NCBI GenBank assembly: GCA_032158295.1
Contig: CM063254.1
Coordinates: 7,911,439 to 7,975,438, forward strand
Source: Pycnopodia helianthoides
Taxonomy: Eukaryota > Echinodermata > Asteroidea > Forcipulatida > Asteriidae
Direction: 5' to 3'
Length of the DNA stretch: 64,000 nt
Below are positions 12,201 through 23,789 of the stretch, one piece after another. The notes beneath the pieces are model-generated. The model saw nothing but the letters and a program-made list of their open reading frames with translations. It had not been told where the DNA came from and did not search any database. Numbering within the stretch: position 1 is the stretch's first letter; the number at the start of each line of letters is the position of its first letter. The position numbers and the translations under genes were made by a program.

Positions 12201-15200
12201 GTCACAGGAAGTGACAACATTTTTCCAAACTGTGGGGCATTCTGGACCTAAATTTTGGAAGTTTGGCCCAAGCACGCTGAACTGAAACGAGGTCCTCTGA
12301 ATATTTCTTACTCGGTGTTTATCTTTGGTTTTTAAAAGCCCTACTGTAATTGTTGTTTTGTGCACGCGATTACGTTAGCCACATATGCTAGCACAGGTTT
12401 CCCAACTGGTGGTGAGCCCATTTTTTTTTTAAAAGACTGCAAGGAAACAAATATATTTGGTTCAGTCAAACTTGAGAGAAACCGAGGGAACTTCATCCAT
12501 GCAGAAACACAAACGAGCCAGTAACTCATTTTGCACACACCTGTAGATTATGAATGATGTCACTGATCACATGCATACAATGACTGTGTCTTTTCAGAGT
12601 TCAAAAGTGCAAAGTCAATGCATAGTCTGTGCAATGTGCAATGTGAAAGTGTCAAGCGGTGCGCGTGGTTGGACTTACTTTAGCGCATCTAGCCTTACTT
12701 GGAGTCTAACCCCAAATAGAACATGAGTCAGGTTTATAATTCTAATGCAAAAGGGATGCTGTGCACAAACAACCCTGCGTAGTTACAATATCGTCGGCTC
12801 AAGACTATAAGGTCATTAGTGCATTTCATAAAATTGCTTTTGCATATTTTGGAGCTCCTGGTAAATGGAGTTTATTGACCAAGAGTGGTCTCCAAAGTAA
12901 TTGTTTGGCAAAAAGAAACATTCCTTTGTAAGTAAAACTTTTATTTGTGGATGAGGCCAAGGCCATGTTTACAAATTCTATTATCACCTTGAAGATATAG
13001 TTTCACAGTAAAATAAGTAATCAAAAAAATTGTCTTATTGAATTTCCTTTCATATAATCCAGAAATCGTTGAGATCAGCCAATAAATGTCCAAGTTCTTG
13101 GTCTTTGTTTCCTTAGTGTGATCTGTAAACTCAACCACTTTTTTGTACACAACTGTATGGCGCTCAGTAGCTGTTTGGCAGGTCGGATCTTTCTACTCCA
13201 ATTTGAAGGGATTGCATAATAATAGCAACCTTATTTCATTGTGCCATCATTGGAAAGATCCGATCTTTCTCTTTCTAATGATGGTAAGCTTGGGTATGGA
13301 GGGTGAACATCGACAAAACTACAGCTTTATTACAATTGGCCTTTGTGCTCAGACTGGAGTGCTCTTTTGTGCGTAAACTTGGTGGACTAAAGTTGCCCAT
13401 GGTAAGGAAAAGAGAGTACGAATGCAGTCGCCAATGGTAAGGAAAGAATGAATCTTAGCGCTTTGTGAAATCAAACTCACTCTCTGCTGATCAGAAACAC
13501 CAGAGCTTAAGTCCAGTGCACTCGACCGCTTGGCAAAGACACAGCGCTTTTCCTGTGGCCAGCCAGCCCTTCATAAACGGCAAATGACATTGTATGTTAT
13601 TTCAGGGATTTTGTGGCTTGCTTATTAGGCGCTTATTTCTGCTTAACTTTATATGGTTACCTTGAGCATCCATGCTTGCTGCAATAGCTTCCAATCTCAC
13701 AGTTTAAACAGTTCTGACTCCCTGATAAACCTTGAAACCTTCCTGGCTCACATAGCGTGCAATTGGCCGTCTTCGAAGTGTTTGAAAATGTACCTACAAG
13801 GAAATCCACAACAAAAAATAGAATAAAAAAAGGTTTAAATATTAAATATTGAGATGCTATTCCTTTCTTTTGGCGAACATAAGCCCTTTTTCTTTGTATT
13901 ACTATATATTTCTGGTAATGAAACCAAGAATGCCTCACAACAAGTGAACTTAATCACTGTAACTCTGAAGCCTGAGGAAACCTGTAAACAAGGGTGCTTG
14001 CAATGAACTCTGCACACCAGGGTTAACCCCTACTCTTCCACAATTAGTGTTCTGGGTTCTTTTACCCGCACCACCAATCCTAGTACATGGGACCTACGGC
14101 AACTATTTCTCCTCTTTAATTAGGACCCTATCTATTGGAGAACGAGTGTATAAAAAAAACCTCAATTTCACCTTGGCACACTCTTTAAAAATAAGCTCAA
14201 TGGGAATTTTATTTGTAACATTAAACAAACCGAGTCATACAGGCACCCAGGAGCCAATGATGTGTTTTCTGGCAGAGAGCCATGGAGAAATAAAATGACA
14301 CTTAGGGTGGTAGAGTGCCAAGTATGCTGGGGGGGTGGGTAGGGGAAGGGGTCACATCAGAGGGAGTGGGGATGGGGGCTTGTCCATCTTTGGCTATGTT
14401 TGGTGACTTACCCGGCATGCAAAAACCACATTCCTTGCTTCCTGTCATATTAGCGAAGGAGCCAGGAGAACACTCCTCACACTTTGAACTACCGGATTTA
14501 CTGTAAACAGAAGGGGAAACAAAAACAAAAAAAATAAAAAAGGGTTAAAAAAAGGGTTAAAGACAAAGTACAAAGTACAGCATCGGTTTTAGAAAATAAT
14601 TTAATATTTTCAACCTGGAAGTTCACTGATTTTAAGTACGTACCAGTGCATATCAGGCATTATATTTGGTTCTCGGAAAAGAGTAGGAATATTTCATCAA
14701 GTACAAGGGCTAACCTACACACGGTGTAGGCTGTAATGGACTTTTCAGGCTATTTAATCAAAATTTCCCTGATTTTTCCCAAGGGCAAAAAAACAAAAAT
14801 CGGAAATCAGACTAAAGTGGGAAGGGCATCATGCTTGACATTCCAAAAGAAATATGGTTAAAGTCAATAAAAAAATACTTAAAAATCCTAAAGTAAAATA
14901 TAAAGATAAAATAGAGATATATTTTTGAGAAAACAAATTTGGACACTAAAAGAGTAAAAAAAAAACACCAAAAACCAACAACCCCAAAACCAAACAGGAG
15001 GGAGGAAAAGGTTGAACTGAGAATCTTACGATGCCACAGTGCCCGCATCACAAGGGTAACACTGAGTGGAGTCTTCAGCGTGCTGATACTGCCCAGGCGG
15101 GCATCGGGTGCAGTTGACGGCTGCGCTGATATTTGAAAACGTTCCCGGTTGACACTTGAAACATTTGGAGAGCCTCGTTGTGTTTGCAAACTGACCTGAA

Positions 15201-18200
15201 CATAGAACCAAATACTGTTATTTTCTCATTAATAAAAAAAAAAAAACGTATGTGAAACAATTATAACAAGTTTTTCACCCACGCTGGCCAGCATTTGTAA
15301 AATGTCAAAGACCAGTGCCTGTACTTCGTGTGACCCGCCCATGAAATAACAACCATGCGAAAGTTTATGCTCAATGGGTAATCGGAGTCATGTAGGAATT
15401 GTGAAAAACTCAACCACTGTTTCTAAACATCAGACTTCGAACTTGCAAGATCTTGTTTGTGACTGGGTCCCCCCCCCCCCGCTAATTTTTGCTTGGCACA
15501 ACAAAATTGCTCAGCACCATTTTCCACTGAACAGCTTTGTGAAATTGGATCCTAGGGGCATATTTCATGAAGCCTGCATACACAAAAACTTGCTAAGTAC
15601 AGAAAAATCTTGCTCAGCAGAAACTGTTAAACAGCCAAAATTCCAGTTTACATCGTTGTGACCGGTGCCCCACTTATTTATTTGCTTAGCAAGGAAAATT
15701 TCTAAGCAATATTTTCTGCTTGACAGCTTCATGAAAGAGGGATCCTGGGCTTGATTTCACAAAGCACTAATATTCATATTAAGATAAGTTGTCAGTATTG
15801 CCAGAGTGATCTTGGTGATTTGTATTGTGAAATCACACTTTGCTTATCAATTAAGATTGATTCAAGCTTAAGATCAATCTTAGCTCTTTGTGAAATCAAC
15901 CCCAGGTCTGAATAACAGAGATGAACACTCCATATTTTGGCAATAAATTTGTGTTTCCAAGGAAGCAGAAGCAGACTCAGAAAAAGGATGAAGAAGCAGA
16001 AGCAGAGAAGAAGCAGAAGATGAAGAAGAAGCAGAAGAGGAAGACGAAGCAGAAGAGGAAGAAGAAGCAGAAGAGGAAGAAGAAGCAGAAGAGGAAGAAG
16101 AAGCAGAAGAAGAAGCAGAAGAGGACGATGAAATTTAAGAGGAAGAAGAAGAGGAAGAAGAAGAGGAAGAGGAAGAGGAAGAGCGGGAGGAAGAAGCAGA
16201 AGCAGAAGAATAAGAAGAAGCAGAAGAGAAAGAAGAAGCAGAAGCAGGAGCAGAAGAATAAGCAGAAGCACAAGAGGATGAAGAAGCAGAAGCAGAAGAA
16301 TAAGAAGAGCAGAAGAGGAAGAAGAGGGAAAAGGAAGATGAAGAAGAAGAAGAAGAGGAAGAAGAAGAGGGAAAAGGAAGATAAAGAAGAAGAAGAAGAG
16401 GAAGAAGAAGAGGGAAAAGGAAGATGAAGAAGAAGAAGAAGAATAAGAAGAGGAAGAGGAAGAAGAGAAGAAGAAGAAGAAGGAGGAGTAGAGGAAGAAT
16501 AAATCTCACCCTCTTCACAAGGCAGGCAGTTGTTCTGAGCAGTGTCATTCTGGTAATGACCCTTTGAGCATTCTAAGCAGGTCGTCGAGCCAGTCACATT
16601 GGCAAAGGATCCCGGCTTACATGACTTACAGGTACAGGAGCCGGAGATGTTGGCAAAATGACCCAAGTTGCATTTCTGACACATCTCACTGCCTTCCATG
16701 CTGCATGATAAGATATGGGAATTTGAAACAAATTAATAAAACATAAACAATCAAATTCAGAAACTTCAAACAGAAAATCCTATCCCCCCTCAGATTGTCC
16801 TTTTAGGTCAAACAGTAAAAGATTACCATGACGGCAGCCGTTGCAACAAACTTTACAAATTTTATACTATAAAAAAATATAATAAATCATTGGTTTTTGG
16901 AAGACTGAATTTATTTTACATCCTTTAATTTTCTAATAAACATTTAAATACATCCAGGACCTGATACATCGTCATGAGATAAATATAACTGGGATCTTTT
17001 ACTTGCCTTGCACAACACATTAGTCCCACGACTTTGCGTTCCATCCCAAGCAATAACCATTTTGTCTTGTTTAAAGACACAAGTGTCCAGACCAGGGCCC
17101 AATTTCAATTATGCTTACCAGAGTAAGAATACTGTCCTAACTACCATGTCACATGTACAATTTGTGACTGGTATCCTGCTGATTTCTGCTTAGCAGAAAA
17201 TTGCTAAGCAATACTTTCTGCTTAAGCAGCTCTATGAAGTTGGGCCCAGGATTCGAACCCACACTCTGCTGATCAGAAACACCAGAGCAGCTCTATGAAA
17301 TTGGGCCCAGGATTCGAACCCACACTCAGCTGATCAGAAACACCAGAGCTTGACCACAAGGCCGCGAAACGCCGCAAATCAGGTCTCCAAGTGTTTTGAT
17401 TTTGATTTTGATTTTTGATTTTGACAACATTTCAGATGGAAGTCTCTCTCCCAAGGTAAGACACTGGTATGAAATTTATCACAAAACGAGCTCTCAGATT
17501 AAAACTTATATTTATTATTATTATCTTTAATAATTACCAATCCTGCATATTATCTTTCAAAAAGTTGTTTATCCAACATTTTATGACAAAAAAAACAAAC
17601 TTACTCTGTGAATTCTCCGACCGGACAAAGACGACAGGCTGTTTTTCCAGACTCTGGTTGGTAAGTTCCTTTGGAGCAATTAGTGCATTTGTTTTGACTG
17701 CATTCACCAGGAGAGTCCGCCTCCGCACAGCACAAACAGTCTTTTGTATCTAAAAGACAAACAATGTAAATTGATAGATAAGACAAACACAAGGGGGTAA
17801 ATGCACTTACTTTCACAGTGCACACTGAGGAATGGCGCTGCATTACAACTTTGGTACAGGTGCACAGCCGCAATCATGGGTACACATTTTTTTTCGGTTT
17901 CCATGTTATGAACAACAGTTTGAAAACCAGTGATAACAGTTATTTCAATGCTGAATGAAAAAATAACCAGGGCTGTGTGAATGAAGAGTAGAAAGTACTT
18001 GAGTTTGTCAAAAACAAGATCTGCAAAGAGTTACTCATTATTTAGGTGTTGTTCTTTTGGTGTCTTTGTAACAAAAAGTGTACCCTATGATTGTGGCTGT
18101 GCACACAGGCAGTGTTTGACCATGGTTTGGCACAACCGCAAAATGTTGAATGATGCAAGTTGGCAATTGTATAGATTAAAGAGTTTGTCCGTAATTACAC

Positions 18201-19666
18201 GGAGGGCCACGGAGGGCATGGCCTGTATTGCCTCTGGTCTTGGCCTTGGTGCCCCTTCACAACTTTCTGATAGACTTTAAGAGTTTCCAATGAAAGTGCC
18301 CTCCGCATAATGAAAACAGCCTTGTCCTCTCTAAGATGATAAACCAGGCCTGTTTCTATTAACCCAAACCCTCCCACACCCTCCAAAATGCTAATCAGGA
18401 AATTGTCTGCTTTTGGAGGATTCGGAACTGTAGGCCCCAAAATAAAAATTGCTTCTCACAGGGTCAGTCAGCCAAGCTTAGCTTGAAGTCCAAACATATT
18501 GGTGTGAAGTGACGTAACAGTGGAGGATAGTTGCAGATTGAGGTCACCTGTTGGCAAGTGGGGCCCACTTGCCCACTAGTACTAATTATTAGTAAACTTA
18601 AAGATATTACACAATATTGGTACTTAAGGATAAAAACATAATTGTTTCGTTTTAGTCTGAAAGCGTACTGATTATGAACTTCTGACTAGAACCACTTTCT
18701 CTGTGAAATATTCCCTTCTGAAATGAAGTCATATTTGAGAAAACTGTATCTGAAAACCTAAAAATTGCAACAGCTGGTTACAACCAAAGTTAAAGACAAT
18801 GAGTTTACATGCTGAAAATTTTGCATGGTTGTTCACTATCTTCTCCTGATTCTCATTTTATTGTATCGTTCTTGATTATTTTGCCTGCCTCTAAATCAGC
18901 ATTAAGTTGGTAACCCAAACGATGACCCTAACTTCAAAATGAAGGTTGACAAAGAAAGAGTTTCTAACCCCACGCTGAAACATTGTATTTGATGGCCTTC
19001 AAGTGCAAAAAAAAAAACACATCCAACAACATTACATTTCAAATATATGAATCTGTACATTTTTGTCACTGTTTGTATGGGGTACGTATGTACATTGAGT
19101 GTTTAGTTTCATTCTGGAATTTTCATGACATTCAATCGAAACAACGTTGAATTTGACCCGTACATGTATAAGATTGACCAATGGAAAATTCCTGTGTGCG
19201 ATGAGTGGAACCACATAATGTTGACATCATGTTTCAAATTTCACTCTGAAACCGCATCAAATACAGATAGGCAATTTAAACAAAGTTAAGGTTAGAGACT
19301 TGTAATTTTGTAGTGGAAAATGAGTACATGACAAAACTGAGTTTGACCTCGGCGCCCCCCCCCCCCTTTTAACTCGAGCCCTATCATACCTAAAGCAGGT
19401 ATCTTTCCGGGATGACAGGGCTCACAGGTCTGATTGTTGAAGTTGGAGCAGTCTGGCTGGTTCAACTGTTCATTTGGCCACAGGTTAAACCACAGAGAAG
19501 CTTGGACAACAAGTGCTGGGGATAAAACAAAAATTAAACAATTCATTTTAAATGTACGTGTATCAGTGCATGCTTGCAGAATACCAAGCAATATGCAAAT
19601 TCCCCCCCCCCCCAAAAAAAAAATATATATATATATATATATAAAAAAAAAATTAAATAAATAAAA

Positions 19667-19729
<63 letters not shown>

Positions 19730-22700
19730 AAAAAAATAAAAAAAATAACTAAATAAAAAATAAATAAAAAAATAATAAAAAAAAAACAAAAAAATAAAAA
19801 AAAAACAAAAAAATTGTTTTTAATTATATTTTAAATGAAACAACAAATCAATAAACAAACAGTTATATCAGTCCTTTGAAAGTAAGACTTTATTATTAGA
19901 TGAAAATTTGTCACAGTAGTGTACTTTGTTGTGTTCAGATAAAGTTTAGTTTCTATATTTAAGTTAAATGTCTCATTCACTGTCTTCATTTGAAAATGCA
20001 CAATATCATGGATGGTTTGTGAGATAACAAAATCATTTGTTTTTTTTCGACCAGATGTACCTTGTTGCTGTGACGTCACAACCTCAGGTCAACAGGTGAA
20101 GTCTTTTTTAGAATATCCAAAGGGCAAAGTTATTTTTTAATCAGAGGCACCTAATTTATGGAATAATTTGCATCGTTTCAGACAGTATTGTGGTGTTCAT
20201 GCACCTTTTTCTGTCTTCAGGCTTTTGATTTTAATTTTGCTTGTTTTTACTGAGTGTATTAATTTTGCTTAAATTTTTTTGGCGTAATTTTCTTACTGGT
20301 ATTTTTCATTGCTATGTGCCCTCCAACATACTGGTCCTGGAGAAATTACAGTATAAATTCAAATTTTTTTAATATATGAGTATTTTGTGAAAGTTTTAGA
20401 TGTTGTTGTTGTGTTTTTTTTTTGGGGGGGGGGGTGGGGATTCCACAACCTTTTATAGCGCTTAACATTTGTTTCCTTCAACTTCCTGTTTCAACAGGAA
20501 GGAAAGGTCAAATCGGTCACACTCAGTGACAAAGTTGTATAATAAGTCAAGCTGTTTCAAATGATGCAAAGACTGTGAATATATCCGTTGTAGCGCAGGG
20601 GATATTATTTTTCTACACATTTAATTTGATTTAGTGTAATTTTGACATTTTGTGATTATGTAATCATGACATCAGGGCATGGGTGCCATAGATCTACATG
20701 TTAATATCTCTAGTAATGTCTTAAGTTTCAATGTTTTAGGAAGTTTCAGTTTTGAGTTACTTTGCAAACAGAGTTCGTCTGAAGAAAAAAAATATATACA
20801 ATAATACAAGTTATTTAGGCCTAAAAACCTACATGTATTTAAAAAAAGAAGTAAAGTGATAATTTAAAAAATAAACTGCCTTTAATTTGCAGATTGTTTC
20901 TATTTATAACAGTTGAACTTTTAGTATATACAATGTAGGTACATACAAAGTAAAGTTTGAAATGTTCTAGAATTTTTTTTCACAATATAACAACAAAAAT
21001 ATCCATTTAAAGAAATGCGGCTCCAGGATGCTCTGGAAATATTTAGCTTTTACATTTTTCCAATAGATGGAGTCCCCAGGATATATAAAAAATTATTACT
21101 GATTTTTAGTACATCACTCTTCACTTCAAGCATTCAACCCTAACATAATACACACATGGCAATAATTCACTCGACAAGTGCCACGAAACAATGCAGACCG
21201 CATTATCACGGGGAGGCCCCTACACAACGCTTTCTTTCTTGACGTTTCTACGCATGCTCGGGAATACGGTTTTCCCATGACATTGCAATAATCATCGCTG
21301 GTGCACACATGGTCTGTGGAGCTTAGCTCATTAGCTATAAAACTACCCAACGTGTAGGCTTCATTTTACAATGACACAATTTAGGATACTCTGGATGGAC
21401 AGAAAGAGTATTTTACTGTATGATGTAAGTTTGGTTTCTTCTTAATTTTGTTTTGTTTTCCAAGCAAAGAGACATTTCTGTGTGTGTGTGTTTATAATGC
21501 TAACCGTGAGTTTTTAGCCGCCAATGGGAATGACATCAAGGGGTCAATGCATATCATTACCATAGATAAACAGTTTTTGACTTCGGCTGAAAAAGCCGTG
21601 CGGAGAGGTGCGTTTTTGACTTGAATTCTTCATTTACTACTAAATGCAAATTTTAAGTGTAAAATTGTTATTAACTGGTATCTACGATGTCTATTTGGCC
21701 ATAAAAAGGTAATCATTAAAATATTGAGAGCATCCTACATATGTATAGCCGCTCTTTAACCTTGAAATTTTACATTTTTTACTCCTACAGGTCTACATGT
21801 AGGCCTAGATACATTTTACAATCTGAAAAGCCCGAGATGACATGATGGAACGTGCACAATTTTACCAAATAACTGCAACCGTGACCAGAACAAACTCATG
21901 ATTCGTATTTGTGTTGTGTAGAGCAATTCAATTGAATTAAATTCCTTTGAAAACGCAAACAGCGTTTTGTCCAAAAATTGCCACAAATCTTGTCAAACAT
22001 ACACATGACATGGAAGCAAGTGACTGAGACAGTGAACAGTGTTGATGCACTGTTTATGACATTTAAAAGACATTTACTTTTTAGAGTTTTTCTCAATGGC
22101 AAATTGCACAAGTAACACTTGCTGTACATGAAATGAATTCTTCTATACACTTCCCAAAATACCTATTGTTCAGGAAGTTGTCGACTTCGGAGGTCTGATT
22201 TTTAGCGGTCTTCATGCATGTCAGTAGCACAATTAATAAATGTAAACAAATAAAAATAAACTGTGTTTAGAATCCTGCCCGACCGGTAAAAATAGCTAAG
22301 TTGGCCAATCGTGCCTATGCCGAGTTTGTACAAATAAATGGCAAACTTTACTTTTTGTGATTTTTATTATTATATCAAGTTGTTTGGACTGTCTTTGTTA
22401 CTTGGCAGAGTCCATAAGTAAGGATAGAAAAGCAACAGAGCAATAGGCGTTTTAGTGTCTAGCTCAAGGACACAAATGCCTAGTGTAAGTGTAATCTTTT
22501 AGCAAACGTTTATTTCATGGAACGGCACTGAACATGCGCAGACCGGTTTTTACGCTTTAACATTTTTACCGGTGTTTATTTATAACAAAGTTAAAGTAAA
22601 AGATACCTTGCGCCAGGTAAAATTAAAAAGGTCTATCGCAAATACCGCCTGGTACGACTGTGGGAAAGAACGGAAGGGAAAGGGGAACACAGTTTTGCAC

Positions 22701-23206
22701 CTTCTTACTTCCAACGAACCACAAGTGCCTTTCGACCATTGAGTAAAAACAAACCCAGGCGTATGCAGCGATAGACCGTATTCATCCAAACCATGGATTC
22801 CTCACATGATCCAACTTTACAGCTGCAGCAGCTAATAAAATGATTTATATAAATCATTAAATGCCAATTTTGGGCCACCGCTATGTGTTTATGAATGGCA
22901 AAAAGACAGAAGACGGTCAAGTCAATCTCTCCCCGGACCCATTCTTTCCTCCATTCCAGTATAGTCCGTGGACTGCATGGTCAGCCCGGTATAGGCCTAC
23001 CGAGTACCGGTCTGCCCAGTGTGCCCATCAGGTTGGACCATCCCCTCCCACCAAGCCATCACCTCGAAAAATGGATTGGTCTAGTCTGAAAAACTATAAA
23101 TTGTTGCAAACTTTTTGCGAATTGTGGAAAAGCTTAGAAGAGTCTACTTACCTTGAATTAGGGAAGATACAAAAATGAACCACAGCAACCGAGTAGATCG
23201 AGCCAT
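9036..23206 (-). CDS. Cysteine-rich Ephrin-receptor-like repeat type I membrane protein (multi-exon gene)
   Basis: Exons in minus-strand order are 23206-23152, 19515-19390, 17749-17605, 16700-16510, 15195-15030, 14500-14412, 13793-13661, 9926-9740 and 9212-9036. All junctions are GT-AG and all phases match (1,1,2,1,2,1,2,0), giving 1269 nt or 422 residues. The order is a signal peptide (about 1-25), then repeated modules of about 40-50 residues with spacing CxxC...G.F/Y.N..G...C..C..G, typical of GCC2/GCC3 (Ephrin-receptor-like) repeats, then a transmembrane helix (about 372-392), then a 30-residue tail. The family is known from secreted and single-pass receptors and adhesion proteins, so a surface or endosomal receptor is inferred. 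Proteins of the ELAPOR type share repeats plus one membrane pass but are much longer. Many N-glycosylation sequons lie in the ectodomain. An additional candidate exon at 9325-9431 would add 36 residues if one base were restored. No orthologue is named because none is recognised. Confidence 0.85.
9325..9431 (-). CDS. Candidate extra cysteine-rich exon, one base short
   Basis: A strong acceptor (TTTTGTTTTTCAG) and a strong donor (AG|GTAAGT) flank 107 nt. Read in the phase required by exon 8, it gives CKYCKPLKCPE and then a frame shift. The following frame gives AYCPRGSVTPQ and runs open to the donor. Adding one base would make it 108 nt, phase 0 at both ends, and a normal repeat. As written it meets TGA after 19 codons. 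It could be a consensus base error, an inactivated exon, or a poison exon that is skipped. Confidence 0.55.
9740..9926 (-). CDS. Exon 8: membrane-proximal cysteine-rich repeats
   Basis: 187 nt in phases 2 and 0, with acceptor CTTGTCCAG and donor G|GTGAGA. It encodes CAICPAGQEATHAKARNC, CTLCESGKYRQEGSTGLCKE and ends CIICPEGYYCP. It can join the membrane exon (9212) or the candidate exon at 9431 in the same phase. Confidence 0.88.
10195..10262 (-). mobile_element. tRNA-like fragment (A-box half)
   Basis: On the minus strand GGGCTAGATAGCTCAGTTGG followed by TAGAGCGC is a strong tRNA 5'-half match without a 3' half. It lies in the intron between exons 7 and 8. Confidence 0.45.
11059..11252. mobile_element. 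Palindromic MITE with GGGCCCAATTTCATAGAGCT ends
   Basis: The left GGGCCCAATTTCATAGAGCTGCTTAAGCA and the right end are near-perfect inverted repeats over about 30 bp. Further, more diverged members lie at 3308-3577 and 17093-17248. This is one of the commonest repeats in the window. Confidence 0.75.
11988..12126. mobile_element. Palindromic MITE with AAGCCCGGTTCATACTTC ends
   Basis: AAGCCCGGTTCATACTTCTT at the left is mirrored by GAAGTATGAACCAGGCTT at the right, with GCGAATGCGAAACGAA and TTCGCTTTCGCTTTCGC between. Confidence 0.65.
13661..13793 (-). CDS. Exon 7: cysteine-rich repeat
   Basis: 133 nt in phases 1 and 2, with acceptor TTCCTTGTAG and donor G|GTAACC. It encodes TFSNTSKTANCTLCEPGRFQ, then GLSGSQNCLNCEIGSYCSK. 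The split serine codon (AG|T) joins exon 8 at 9926. The 3.7-kb intron between them holds two palindromic MITEs and a tRNA-like fragment. Confidence 0.85.
14412..14500 (-). CDS. Exon 6: cysteine-rich repeat
   Basis: 89 nt in phases 2 and 1, with acceptor TGTTTACAG and donor G|GTAAGT. It encodes KSGSSKCEECSPGSFANMTG then SKECGFCMPG, one repeat whose final glycine codon is completed by exon 7. It is too short to stand out as an open frame and was found from repeat spacing and splice sites. Confidence 0.85.
15030..15195 (-). CDS. Exon 5: cysteine-rich repeats
   Basis: 166 nt in phases 1 and 2, with acceptor TATGTTCAG and donor C|GTAAGA. It encodes QFANTTRLSKCFKCQPGTFS, then CTRCPPGQYQHAEDSTQC, then YPCDAGTVA. 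The spanning codon with exon 6 is TCT (S). Confidence 0.9.
15551..15906. mobile_element. Two adjacent palindromic MITEs
   Basis: One has TCCTAGGGGCATATTTCATG / CATGAAAGAGGGATCCTGG ends. The next has CTGGGCTTGATTTCACAAAG / CTTTGTGAAATCAACCCCAG ends. Both lie in intron 4 of the cysteine-rich gene, left of the polypurine tract. Confidence 0.6.
15962..16503 (+). repeat. Polypurine microsatellite (GAAGAAGCAGAAG-like)
   Basis: About 540 bp of GAA, GCAGAA and GAGGAA words on the plus strand, almost without pyrimidines except C in GCA. It lies in intron 4 of the cysteine-rich gene, seven bases from the exon 4 donor. In the transcript it is a polypyrimidine tract. Confidence 0.92.
16510..16700 (-). 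CDS. Exon 4: two to three cysteine-rich repeats
   Basis: 191 nt in phases 2 and 1. The acceptor is ATCATGCAG and the donor is G|GTGAGA. It encodes three consecutive CxxC modules (CQKCNLGHFANISGS, CKSCKPGSFANVTGS, CLECSKGHYQNDTAQ) ending CLPCEEG, each with a sequon after the N of the F/YxN turn. The donor directly abuts a ~540-bp polypurine (on the plus strand) tract inside the intron. Confidence 0.9.
17093..17365. mobile_element. Palindromic MITE member followed by a 65-bp direct duplication of tRNA-like sequence
   Basis: GGGCCCAATTTCAATTATGC to GCAGCTCTATGAAGTTGGGC forms the MITE. It is followed twice by GGATTCGAACCCACACTC, GCTGATCAGAAACACCAGAG, a tRNA-like segment. It lies in intron 3 of the cysteine-rich gene. 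Confidence 0.6.
17605..17749 (-). CDS. Exon 3: cysteine-rich repeats
   Basis: 145 nt in phases 1 and 2, with acceptor GTCTTTTAG and donor A|GTAAGT. It begins DTKDCLCC and ends CRLCPVGEFT. The segment CTNCSKGTYQPESGKTACRL is a textbook Ephrin-receptor-like/TNFR-like repeat. The codon split across the next junction becomes GAC (D). Confidence 0.9.
19390..19515 (-). CDS. Exon 2: N-terminal ectodomain, first CxxC module
   Basis: The acceptor TATCCCCAG and donor G|GTATG flank 126 nt in phases 1 and 1. It encodes the end of the signal region, a tryptophan-containing segment, a sequon (NQT), and then CEPCHPGKIPAL, the start of the first repeat. The region 19516-23151 is the 3.6-kb first intron. It holds the A/T microsatellite at 19600-19815 and nothing else recognisable. 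Confidence 0.85.
19600..19815 (+). repeat. A/T microsatellite (TA, then AAAT repeats)
   Basis: A run of C and A, then (TA)n, then (AAAT)n and A-rich DNA in the first intron of the cysteine-rich gene, next to exon 2. Confidence 0.92.
23152..23206 (-). CDS. Exon 1: start codon and signal peptide
   Basis: The ATG (23206-23204) opens a reading frame starting MARSTRLLWFIFVSSLIQ, a basic N-terminus followed by a hydrophobic core, typical of a signal peptide. The frame ends in a strong donor, G|GTAAGT, in phase 1. The next exon supplies CA and completes an alanine codon, which continues the hydrophobic stretch. No upstream ATG shares this frame nearby. Confidence 0.85.
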
Positions 23207-23580
23207 ATTCTTAAAAAAACCGTAAAATACGGTAGTTTCGTTGTGGAGTCACGTCAACTTTTCATGGTAACATCTGTGACTGCGGTGCGATGTTATGAAT
23301 ATGACCATCACATGATTCATGACCGACGACAGCGCCCTCTGCTGGTGAGAAATATCCATAAAGGTAGTGGCTCCTTCCCTCGCTCGGCGCCCTCCAACGG
23401 GACTGGTCAAGACTACCCTCTCCTTCCCTCCCCGCTCATTATGTGGTGTCTTGTTTATTATTTTTATAACTAGCAAAATGGCGATACCTGGGTGGAAAAA
23501 AACTAAGTCCAATGAAAAAGCAAGTGGAGATCCCCTCCATGGTAGGCTATCTACTAGGTTTCAGTCAGGTGTTTTCAAAT

Positions 23581-23639
23581 GGTAGATGTTACTTTCCAAA
23601 CGCCAGGAGTCGATCGCTACTGTGAATAAGGATCCGAAG
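23581..23639 (+). repeat. Left terminal inverted repeat of the foldback element
   Basis: Starts GGTAGATG and ends GATCCGAAG. The reverse complement of 31304-31363 matches it nearly base for base. It is preceded by the TTTTCAAAT target duplication. Confidence 0.8.
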
Positions 23640-23789
23640 TAACCACAGCAGCATGAACACATTTTGACTTGACGTAGTCCTTCCAGCATTTAGAGTGCTT
23701 GACGCGAGTGGAATCCCTACGTGCGGCATGCATGTGTCATTCTCCGCACCACAAGCTGCGTGTAGTCACTTTGCGGGACTATGTGTGTG

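Noticed and set aside
15792..16699. Poly-leucine/serine/phenylalanine and poly-lysine frames
   Set aside because: They read through the polypurine microsatellite. Only the first ~63 residues of the 16699 frame are real (exon 4).
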